Part shown: in pieces, positions 1 through 6,563 of the stretch
Layout: every line of letters begins with the position of its first letter
Numbering within the stretch: the first letter of the stretch is position 1
Assembly (NCBI GenBank): GCA_910588315.1
Contig: CAJUQF010000046.1
Coordinates: 1-14,335 of the forward strand
DNA: 14,335 nt
Direction of reading: 5' to 3'
Source: an uncultured Christensenellaceae bacterium
GTDB taxonomy: Bacteria; Bacillota; Clostridia; Christensenellales; Pumilibacteraceae
Position numbers and translations under genes: made by a program
Notes under the pieces: generated by a model
What the model was told of the DNA's origin: nothing
Seen by the model: the letters and a program-made list of their open reading frames with translations, nothing else
Database searches by the model: none

Positions 1-71
1 ACCCGACAAGATTCGAACTTGCGACCCTCAGAATCGGAATCTGATACTCTATCCAACTGAGCTACGGGTGC
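1..71 (-). tRNA. tRNA-Arg (anticodon CCG), 3' end cut by window edge
   Basis: Read on the minus strand the sequence folds as a tRNA: acceptor 5' strand GCACCCG (71 to 65), D arm GCTC...GAGT, anticodon stem TCAGA/TCTGA enclosing the seven-base loop TTCCGAT, and T arm GCAAG-TTCGAAT-CTTGT. The anticodon is CCG (positions 37 to 35), which reads the arginine codon CGG. The last acceptor bases and the discriminator fall before position 1, so the gene is incomplete in this window. It probably starts a longer transcript driven by the promoter at 270-298. The assignment rests on the cloverleaf and anticodon that I can see. Confidence 0.93.
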
Positions 72-114
72 TTTTTTATTTGCTTTTTGTTGTCCGCGTC
101 TTTGGCTGTCCCGT

Positions 115-145
115 CACCCGACACTGACAACTAAGCCACGGGTGC
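115..145 (-). pseudogene. decayed, internally deleted tRNA-Arg copy
   Basis: On the minus strand this reads GCACCCGTGGCTTAGTTG..., close to the first 20 bases of the intact tRNA-Arg (GCACCCGTAGCTCAGTTG), and ends in CGGGTG, which matches the 3' acceptor strand. The anticodon arm, variable loop and T arm are missing. The flank is also duplicated: both copies are preceded by a GACAACAAAA-like stretch and an A-rich run ending AAAAAAGCACCCG. I infer a tandem tRNA duplication whose upstream copy lost its middle. The remaining arms could still pair as a 6-bp hairpin. Confidence 0.6.
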
Positions 146-239
146 TTTTTTATATTTTTACGTTTTGTTGTCGATCGACTTCTTCATCACCAGACATCGA
201 TTGTCAAGCCGACATAATAACCGTACTGTTTAATACTAT

Positions 240-268
240 AACTCCCGCAGACGTTATCTACGGGAGTT
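240..268 (-). terminator. 8-bp hairpin after the GH13 gene; weak terminator or leader hairpin
   Basis: AACTCCCG and CGGGAGTT form a perfect 8-bp stem around a 13-base loop, 43 bases downstream of the GH13 stop codon. The minus-strand sequence after it is not U-rich (ATAGTATT), so as an intrinsic terminator it is weak. It also sits immediately downstream of the -10 box at 270-275, so it would lie at the very 5' end of the tRNA leader transcript. Its role is unresolved. Confidence 0.35.
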
Positions 269-269
269 T

Positions 270-298
270 ATTATAGCACTAATGAAAAATTATTTCAA
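270..298 (-). promoter_or_regulatory. strong sigma-A promoter leading into tRNA-Arg
   Basis: On the minus strand a -35 box TTGAAA (298 to 293) is followed after 17 bases by a perfect -10 box TATAAT (275 to 270). The base triplet before it gives an extended -10, TGC-TATAAT. The start of transcription would be near 263, giving a leader of about 190 bases before the tRNA-Arg and carrying the hairpin and the tRNA remnant. No protein gene starts here, so the tRNA is the evident target. Confidence 0.72.
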
Positions 299-310
299 CC
301 GAATAGGGTA

Positions 311-2173
311 TTATTTTGTTTTCTTTTTCGGTTTTTCGGGAAAAACGGTTTGGCTTGTAAGCTTCACTATTGCCGTTTCCTTGTCCTTGACCGTACCGGC
401 AAAAGGTTTATAACTCATCAAGTCAGTATAGTCGCCTTTCGGGAGCGCGGGAGTATAGTCGCTACCCGAATTATTGACGATCACGTACACGGTTTCATCG
501 CCGTCCTTGCGCTTAAAGAACATGACGCCGCTGTTCGTATCGACTGCGCAATACTTGCCGTGCGCGAATATCTTGCGCTCGTTTGTTCTGATCGTGCCGA
601 GCTTTTTGTACCAGCGCAAAAGCTCTTTATCGCCTTCGCCCCACGGGTAACAACGTCTGTTGAACGGGTCCTCGTACCCTTCCATACCGATCTCGTCGCC
701 GTAATAAACGCATGGCACGCCGGGCAAAGTGTACTGCAACGCCGCCGCCATTTTTACGAGTCTGACCGCTTCGTCTCTGTTCTTGACGGTCGCATTTGCC
801 TTGCCGTCCCTGTCGTGTATTTCGTCGCCGGAGCCGAGTACCGTCATCAGTCTTGCCGTATCGTGATTGCCGAGAACGTTCATCAGACAATCGACCGCGT
901 GCTTGGGATAGTTATTGATTACGAACCCGACTGTATTGTTCAATCTGTTGCTATCCCCCGCGCGCACGAAGTTGAGGATATCTTCCTTGAACGGATAATT
1001 TGTAACGCTGTCGAGTTTGCCGTCGGTGATCAGACTGCGCTCGCCTAGATTCGACGCGTCGGCAAACACCTCGCCGTACATGACCGCGTCGGGGTTTTCT
1101 TTTTTTGCGGCGGAGGCGCAGCGCTCGATAAACGCATCGTACAGCTGATCGCAAACGTCCAATCTCCAACCGGCAAGCCCGAGTCTCGTCCACGTTCTGA
1201 CCACGCCTTCCTCGCCGTTAACGAATTCGTCGAACACGGGATTTCCGCAATCGGTCATGGGCATTATATCTATATTGTATCTGCACTCGTAATCGTTGTT
1301 CCAATTTCTGAATTTATACCAGGAATAATACGGGGACTTGACCGACTTATACGCGCCAACACTGTCGTAATTGTCGTACTTGTTGAAATATATGCTGTCA
1401 TCGCCCGTATGCGAAAACACGCCGTCGAGAATGATCCCGATCCCGCGCTTTTTCGCTTTCTTGATCAGATCCTTCAAGTCGTCCGCCGTGCCGAAATCGG
1501 GATCGACTTTCATATAGTTTCCCGTATCGTACTTATGATTGGAATGCGCTTCGAATATAGGCGTAAGATAAATGCAAGTGACGCCTAAGTTCTTGAGATA
1601 TGTAAGCTTTTTGGTTATGCCTTTTAAATTACCGCCGAAGAAATCGATGTTACTTATTTTGCCGTGACCGTCCGGTCTGTATTCCGGTACGCCGCCCCAA
1701 TCGTCTCTGTACGTAGCATAACTCTTTGTTTTGTTGCGCTCGCCGCCGATAAAAAACCTATCCGGCATGATCTCGTACATGACGCCGCCGTCGAGCGCGG
1801 ACGGCGCATATTCGTCGGCGGTCACGGTAAGCTGCCAATCCCCGCCCTTGCCGAGCAAAGCGTTAAGGTCGACGTCGCTGCCCACCCTGTAAACCTGTTC
1901 TTCGTTTTGTATATCGAAGTGATAGAAATACAGTCCGCTCGTCGTGACTTTTACGGTGAGCGTATACGTGTACTCGCCGTCCTCGTCTTTTACGAGATTC
2001 ATGGAATAGCGCACCGGGTCCTCGCCCGCCTTGGTGAGCACCAAATAAACTTCCGACGGGTTCTGCGGTCTGGTAAATTTAAGCGTCAACGATATGGGTT
2101 CGTTTACCGTCGCCGCGCCGACGGGTGTTTTGTACTTTTTGCAATTGGGAAAAAACGATACTGTTTTATTCAT
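311..2173 (-). CDS. GH13 alpha-glucan hydrolase (alpha-amylase / neopullulanase-like), cytoplasmic
   Basis: A 620-residue enzyme of glycoside hydrolase family 13 that would hydrolyse alpha-1,4 (possibly also alpha-1,6) links of glycogen or maltodextrins. Residues 1-120 form an N-terminal beta domain of the kind found in neopullulanases. The catalytic barrel starts near MYEIMPDRFF (about 132). The four GH13 motifs are present: DGVFSH (250-255), GWRLD with nucleophile Asp339, GEVF with acid/base Glu368, and GNHD with Asp438. A C-terminal beta domain follows. There is no signal peptide, so the enzyme acts inside the cell. I chose the ATG at 2173 because AAGGAG lies just upstream; an ATG at 2197 in the same frame lacks this. 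The protein ends in a short basic tail (KPKKKTK). It follows glgP by 61 bases. The exact substrate cannot be told; subfamily GH13_39-like is my guess from its style. Confidence 0.9.
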   Translation of the reverse strand: MNKTVSFFPNCKKYKTPVGAATVNEPISLTLKFTRPQNPSEVYLVLTKAGEDPVRYSMNLVKDEDGEYTYTLTVKVTTSGLYFYHFDIQNEEQVYRVGSDVDLNALLGKGGDWQLTVTADEYAPSALDGGVMYEIMPDRFFIGGERNKTKSYATYRDDWGGVPEYRPDGHGKISNIDFFGGNLKGITKKLTYLKNLGVTCIYLTPIFEAHSNHKYDTGNYMKVDPDFGTADDLKDLIKKAKKRGIGIILDGVFSHTGDDSIYFNKYDNYDSVGAYKSVKSPYYSWYKFRNWNNDYECRYNIDIMPMTDCGNPVFDEFVNGEEGVVRTWTRLGLAGWRLDVCDQLYDAFIERCASAAKKENPDAVMYGEVFADASNLGERSLITDGKLDSVTNYPFKEDILNFVRAGDSNRLNNTVGFVINNYPKHAVDCLMNVLGNHDTARLMTVLGSGDEIHDRDGKANATVKNRDEAVRLVKMAAALQYTLPGVPCVYYGDEIGMEGYEDPFNRRCYPWGEGDKELLRWYKKLGTIRTNERKIFAHGKYCAVDTNSGVMFFKRKDGDETVYVIVNNSGSDYTPALPKGDYTDLMSYKPFAGTVKDKETAIVKLTSQTVFPEKPKKKTK

Positions 2174-2187
2174 GATAACTCCTTCTT

Positions 2188-2228
2188 CGCGCAGCACCGC
2201 GCGGCATTATCCGCCGCCGAAACGGCGG
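2188..2228 (-). other. two GC-rich hairpins between glgP and the GH13 gene
   Basis: Two perfect stems lie in the 61-base gap: CGCGC/GCGCG (2188-2203, six-base loop) and CCGCCG/CGGCGG (2214-2228, three-base loop). Neither is followed by a U run, so they are not typical terminators. In a polycistronic mRNA they could act as stability or processing elements separating glgP from the hydrolase; this is inference. Confidence 0.4.
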
Positions 2229-2234
2229 GAATAC

Positions 2235-4658
2235 TTATTTCTTGACCTTTTTTAAATTCCAGATGTTCTTGGCATAATCGTTGATCGATCTGTCGGACGA
2301 GAATATGCCCGCCTGCGCGATATTGACAAGCGCCATTTTATTCCACTTGTCCTTATCGGCATACGCAGCGCCCATACGTTCGGCGGCTTTTATATATTCG
2401 TCGAAATCGAGCAGGCACATATACGGATCGGCGACCTGATAACTGCCCGCGATCAAGTAATCGGCGATATCCGAGAAACTTTCTCCGTCGAACCCTACAC
2501 GCAGTCTGTCGACAACGCGCTTGATATCGTTATTATGCGTATATATGGTGGACGAATTGTAGCCCGCACGCCATGCGCGTTCCACTTCTTCCGTTTTGAG
2601 TCCGAAAATGAATATATTATCGTCGCCTACGCGCTCGCCTATCTCGACGTTCGCGCCGTCGAGCGTACCGAGCGTCACCGCGCCGTTTATCATAAACTTC
2701 ATATTGGACGTACCCGACGCCTCTTTGCCGGCAAGCGATATTTGCTCGCTGACTTCCGACGCGGGAATCAAGTGCTCGGCTTGCGTGACGTTATAGTTTT
2801 CCACGAACATTACGTCGAGTTTCTTTTTGATCTTAGGATTCTTCTGTATTTCCGCCGACAAGCAGTTTATAAGCTGGATTATGCGCTTTGCGTGCATGTA
2901 GCTGCCCGCCGCTTTAGCCCCGAAGATAAAAGTCTGAGGCATGACGTTCTTATCCGGATCGTCGAGAAGATCGAGATAGTAATAAACTATTTTAAGCACG
3001 TTGAGGAGCTGGCGCTTGTATTCGTGCAATCTCTTGATCTGAGTATCGAACCGCGATTCGGGATTAAGTTTGAATCCCGTCGTTTTAGCGATATAATCGG
3101 CGTAATTCTTTTTATTGGCGCGTTTGATCTCGCCTACACGATCGAGTACGGTCTTGTCTTTGACAAATTTATTGAGACCGGACAAGGTCTCGGGCTTGGT
3201 ATAGAAATCCGCGCCTATCAGCTCGGTTATAAGTTCGGACAGCCCCGGGTTGGATTGAATGAGCCAACGCCTGTGCGTGATACCGTTGGTGACGTTGGTG
3301 AATTTTTCCGGGTATATTTCGTTGAACTCGCTGAATATCGTGTCCTTGATTATCTCGCTGTGCAACGCCGACACACCGTTTACTTTTTCCGAACCGACGA
3401 CACAAAGGTTTGCCATCTTGACCTGGTTATTGTTGATGATGCGCATAGCGTCGATCTTTCTGCCTTCGAGATGTTTATCTTCGACAAACGCGACGAAACG
3501 GCGGTTGATCTCGCAAACTATGGCGTAGATTCTCGGCAAAACGGTTTTGAACGTATTTTCGTCCCACTTTTCGAGCGCCTCCGCCATGACCGTATGATTG
3601 GTGTAGTTGACGGTGTGCGTAGTGATGTCCCACGCCTCGTCCCACGATAAACCGTGTTCGTCCATGAGAAGCCGCATAAGCTCGGGAATGGCGAGCGCCG
3701 GATGCGTGTCGTTGGCGTGTATAGCCGCTTTGTCGGGCAGATTCTTTACGCTCTTGTAAAGCCGCAAATGATCTTTTATAATGCTCTGCAACGACGCCGA
3801 AACGAGGAAGTATTCCTGCTGGAGTCTGAGCTGTTTGCCCTGCGAATGGTCGTCGGACGGGTACAGTACTTTCGAAATAAGCTCCGCCTCGTTTTCGCGC
3901 TGCATGGCTTTTTCGTAATCGCCCTGAGAGAAAGAGCGCATGTCGAACTGCGTGGACGACGTGGACGACCAAAGCCTGAGCACGCTGACTCCCGCATTAT
4001 CGCCGTAGCCGGAGATCATGACGTCGTACGCGAGCGCGTCGACGCTGTCGCAATCTACGTAACGCACGTGCATTCTTCCGTTTTCCGTGTATTCTTCCAC
4101 TCTGCCGCCGAGATTGACGGTAAAGCGTTTATCGGAACGCGGCATCATCCATACTTCGCCGCTCGGCAACCACATATCCGGAAGTTCGACCTGCTGATTG
4201 TCGACTATGCGCTGACGGAACAATCCGTACTGATATTTGATGGTAAAGCCCATGGCGGGATAATTCATGGTAGCCAAGCTGTCCATAAAGCAGGACGCAA
4301 GTCTGCCGAGTCCGCCGTTGCCGAGACCCGCGTCGGACTCGCGCTCGAAAATATCTTCGAGCGAAAATTTCATACCTTTAAGACATTCGTCGAACTGCTC
4401 GGTCAGTCCGAGATTGAACAAATTGTTTTTAAGCGATCTGCCGATAAGAAATTCCATGCAGATATAATAAACGCGTTTGCTCTTGCCTTCCGCAATGCGC
4501 GCATTGTTTTCCTGCTTTTTTTGTAGCAACATATCGCGCACGACAAGCGAAACCGCTTTATACATCTGATCTTCGTTAGCACGCTCGGGCGTGATGGCAA
4601 AGTACCGTGCGAGCTTGTCGAGTACAAGCTCGCGTACTTCATTTGTGGTCTTATTCAT
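2235..4658 (-). CDS. glgP: glycogen/maltodextrin phosphorylase (GT35)
   Basis: An 807-residue glycogen phosphorylase, the usual length for the family. It releases glucose-1-phosphate from non-reducing ends of alpha-1,4-glucan using inorganic phosphate and pyridoxal phosphate. Family signatures include GLGNGGLGRLA (111-121), the HANDTHPALAIPELMR segment (about 314-329), and the PLP site EASGTSNMK with the Schiff-base lysine at 654, followed by TLGTLDGANVEI. The ATG at 4658 is preceded by GGAGGAG; a further upstream ATG at 4715 has no such site, and residues before MNKTTNEV do not look like the family. It lies 116 bases downstream of glgA and 61 bases upstream of the GH13 gene, consistent with one degradation and synthesis operon. 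The C-terminus is basic (LKKVKK). Whether it prefers glycogen or maltodextrin cannot be read from the sequence. Confidence 0.95.
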   Translation of the reverse strand: MNKTTNEVRELVLDKLARYFAITPERANEDQMYKAVSLVVRDMLLQKKQENNARIAEGKSKRVYYICMEFLIGRSLKNNLFNLGLTEQFDECLKGMKFSLEDIFERESDAGLGNGGLGRLASCFMDSLATMNYPAMGFTIKYQYGLFRQRIVDNQQVELPDMWLPSGEVWMMPRSDKRFTVNLGGRVEEYTENGRMHVRYVDCDSVDALAYDVMISGYGDNAGVSVLRLWSSTSSTQFDMRSFSQGDYEKAMQRENEAELISKVLYPSDDHSQGKQLRLQQEYFLVSASLQSIIKDHLRLYKSVKNLPDKAAIHANDTHPALAIPELMRLLMDEHGLSWDEAWDITTHTVNYTNHTVMAEALEKWDENTFKTVLPRIYAIVCEINRRFVAFVEDKHLEGRKIDAMRIINNNQVKMANLCVVGSEKVNGVSALHSEIIKDTIFSEFNEIYPEKFTNVTNGITHRRWLIQSNPGLSELITELIGADFYTKPETLSGLNKFVKDKTVLDRVGEIKRANKKNYADYIAKTTGFKLNPESRFDTQIKRLHEYKRQLLNVLKIVYYYLDLLDDPDKNVMPQTFIFGAKAAGSYMHAKRIIQLINCLSAEIQKNPKIKKKLDVMFVENYNVTQAEHLIPASEVSEQISLAGKEASGTSNMKFMINGAVTLGTLDGANVEIGERVGDDNIFIFGLKTEEVERAWRAGYNSSTIYTHNNDIKRVVDRLRVGFDGESFSDIADYLIAGSYQVADPYMCLLDFDEYIKAAERMGAAYADKDKWNKMALVNIAQAGIFSSDRSINDYAKNIWNLKKVKK

Positions 4659-4685
4659 AGCTCCTCCGTTGTCGATAAAAGTAAA

Positions 4686-4715
4686 AGTATGTTGATAAGT
4701 TAAACCTGTGGTCAA
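4686..4715 (-). promoter_or_regulatory. possible internal promoter for glgP
   Basis: In the glgA-glgP gap a TTGACC (-35, 4715 to 4710) is followed after 18 bases by CATACT (-10, 4691 to 4686), about 28 bases before the glgP start. The -10 is only a 4/6 match, so this is a weak candidate. If real, glgP and the hydrolase could be expressed apart from glgA. Confidence 0.3.
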
Positions 4716-4774
4716 TTATTTTTTATTTAGAATCGAAATGGCAGTACGTTTTTTCCGGTACGCACACCGACGGG

Positions 4775-6232
4775 TCATGCGACGAGCAGCCTGTACAGCA
4801 CATTATACTCGAGAGCCGACTTGCCCCAAGAGAAGTCACAAGCCATGCAGCGTTTGCCGAGCGCCGTCCAAACGGCTTTTTTATCGGTGTACATTTTAAC
4901 TGCGCGCATGATCGCTTTATCCATGACGTCGGAATCGTACTCTTCGAATACGAATCCGTTGCCGGTCTCGCCTTTGCCGCAATCGGTAATGGAATCGACG
5001 ATACCGCCCGTCGCGCGCACGATAGGCACGGTACCGAACCGGCACGCGTACATCTGCGTAAGTCCGCACGGCTCCGTGAACGACGGCATGAGACAGATAT
5101 CCGCCGCGGCAAGCACTTTCTTCGCAAGATCGCGATTATATGTGATGAGCGCGCGCACGCGGCGATTATACATGTTTTGAATGTGCGTGAAATACCCTTC
5201 GATATCCGCGTCGCCCTTACCCAACACGATAAGCTGGATATTGCTGTCGAGAATATTGTTTTCGCTCTTGTTTATCGACTTGCGCAACAAGTCGTAACCT
5301 TTGTACGAAACCATATGTGATATCATGCAAACGACGGGAACGTCGGGGTCTTCGGGAAGAGACAGCATGCGCTGCAGATCGATCTTGTTCTGTTTTTTCT
5401 TTTCGAACGTATCCGCGTCATAATTGGCGAACAGCGATTTCGATGTTTTGGGATCGTATTCTTCGGCGTCGATACCGTTGAGGATCCCGACGATCTTACT
5501 GCGATTTTCTATAAGGATCCCGTCCAGCCCGCCGGCATATTCGGGAAGACGTATTTCGCGCGCATACTGCGGCGACATGGTGATTATCTTGTCGCAAGTA
5601 ACGACCGCGCCTTTTGTAAGATTGATCCTGCCGTTATACTCGACGACTTTCAGATCATCCTCGGAAAACCCGAAGACGTCGCCGGCGATAATGGACGGAT
5701 ATACGCCTTGATAATTTATGTTGTGGATGGTGAACACGTTCTTCAAGTTTTTGTAGCCCGGTCTGTTTTTGTACTCGAGCGCATAATAGATGGGAACGAG
5801 CGCCGTCAAGTGATCGTTCGACTGCAATATATCCGGTTTGAAATCGAGAAACGGGATAAGCTCGAGCGCCGCACGAGAGAAGAACGCGAAACGCTCCGCA
5901 TCGTCATAGTATCCGTAAAGATTGGGACGCTTAAAATAATACTCGTTGTCTACAAAGTAATACACGACGCCGCCTGTCTCCATGCGGAACAGTCCGCAAT
6001 ACTGATTGCGCCAGGCAAGAGAGACCGTGATGTTGCAGACGAACGTCATGCTGTCGCGATACCTGAACGAAATATCTTCGTACAGCGGCATAATGACCCG
6101 CGCATCGGTCTTTTTGGTCTTATTAAGGGCGCGCGGCAGGCTCGAACATACTTCGCCCATTGCGCCCGTCGATGCAAACGGTTCCGCCTCGGTAGTCACG
6201 AACAACACGTTGTTGATTTTTGCTTTTGCCAT
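4775..6232 (-). CDS. glgA: glycogen synthase (GT5), with substituted nucleotide-sugar site
   Basis: A 485-residue GT-B glycosyltransferase of the bacterial glycogen/starch synthase family, which normally adds glucose from ADP-glucose to alpha-1,4-glucan. Family signatures are the N-terminal NVLFVTTEAEPF strand, FTIHNINYQG (about 167-176), and the EPCGLTQMYA motif with the conserved Glu387 (E. coli Glu377) and its cysteine. Several usual active-site residues differ: the KTGGL loop (E. coli Lys15) reads STGAM at 21-25; the SRLxxxKG motif (Arg300/Lys305) reads SHMVSYKG, so Arg is His306 while Lys311 is kept; and the position of His161 is Leu in SNDHLTALVP. The ATG at 6232 has AAGGAG five bases upstream; an earlier in-frame ATG at 6250 lies within that leader. 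Family membership is firm; true ADP-glucose specificity and activity are less sure. Confidence 0.9.
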   Translation of the reverse strand: MAKAKINNVLFVTTEAEPFASTGAMGEVCSSLPRALNKTKKTDARVIMPLYEDISFRYRDSMTFVCNITVSLAWRNQYCGLFRMETGGVVYYFVDNEYYFKRPNLYGYYDDAERFAFFSRAALELIPFLDFKPDILQSNDHLTALVPIYYALEYKNRPGYKNLKNVFTIHNINYQGVYPSIIAGDVFGFSEDDLKVVEYNGRINLTKGAVVTCDKIITMSPQYAREIRLPEYAGGLDGILIENRSKIVGILNGIDAEEYDPKTSKSLFANYDADTFEKKKQNKIDLQRMLSLPEDPDVPVVCMISHMVSYKGYDLLRKSINKSENNILDSNIQLIVLGKGDADIEGYFTHIQNMYNRRVRALITYNRDLAKKVLAAADICLMPSFTEPCGLTQMYACRFGTVPIVRATGGIVDSITDCGKGETGNGFVFEEYDSDVMDKAIMRAVKMYTDKKAVWTALGKRCMACDFSWGKSALEYNVLYRLLVA

Positions 6233-6260
6233 AATAACTCCTTTTTTCACCTATACAAAC

Positions 6261-6269
6261 ATTATAGCA
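6261..6269 (-). promoter_or_regulatory. extended -10 promoter for glgA (glgA-glgP-GH13 operon)
   Basis: The minus strand reads TGCTATAAT (6269 to 6261), a perfect extended -10 element, with transcription expected near 6254, about 22 bases before the glgA start. The region 17 bases upstream is CG-rich and has no recognisable -35 box, which an extended -10 can tolerate. There is no terminator with a U run between glgB and here, so read-through from glgB is also possible. Confidence 0.6.
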
Positions 6270-6327
6270 TATAGAGTGAGTACGCGCGCCTTTCGTGCGC
6301 CCGTTTGTTTGTTCGTATTCGGCAACT

Positions 6328-6347
6328 TTGATAATTATTGATAATTA
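6328..6347. repeat. tandem 10-bp AT-rich repeat upstream of the glgA promoter
   Basis: TTGATAATTA occurs twice head to tail on the plus strand, about 60-85 bases upstream of the glgA -10 box. A regulator site of two turns or an UP-like AT-rich element are both possible; nothing else supports either. Confidence 0.4.
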
Positions 6348-6451
6348 TTTGTCGTTTTTTATTCGAGAAGTATTTTTGCCCGCTTACAATCACAGATTGA
6401 ATTGTTTTAATTGGCATTTCCATCGAAGTGAGTAGTGAACAAAGCAACGCA

Positions 6452-6550
6452 CGGCATTTTGCAGCCGACGACAAATTCGGTGTGTCACGCTGCTTGCAGC
6501 GGGACTGCGCGCGAAGCGCGTGGGTCCGGGGAGATCGGGAGATCGCCCCG
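6452..6550. repeat. cluster of hairpins in the glgB-glgA gap, possible intergenic repeat element
   Basis: Four inverted repeats follow one another: CGGC/GCCG (6452-6466), GTC-A-CGCTGC/GCAGCG-G-GAC (6484-6505), CGCGC-GAA-GCGCG (6508-6520), and CGGGG-A-GATC/GATC-G-CCCCG around GGGA (6527-6550). The last begins 14 bases after the glgB stop. None has a U run, so they do not look like intrinsic terminators. The dense packing and different base composition suggest a dispersed REP- or MITE-like sequence. The remaining part of the gap (6270-6451) holds only the AT-rich repeat and the glgA promoter region. Confidence 0.45.
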
Positions 6551-6563
6551 AGGTATGTCTGAT

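Noticed and set aside
202..207. TTGACA on the minus strand as a second tRNA promoter
   Set aside because: No -10-like hexamer lies 15-19 bases downstream.
170..215. Short frame of 15 codons in the tRNA leader
   Set aside because: It has an ATG but no ribosome binding site, and its length is within chance expectation.
6262..6474. 70-codon minus-strand frame upstream of glgA
   Set aside because: It overlaps the glgA promoter, has no ribosome binding site and no family likeness. It looks like a chance frame in repeat-like intergenic sequence.
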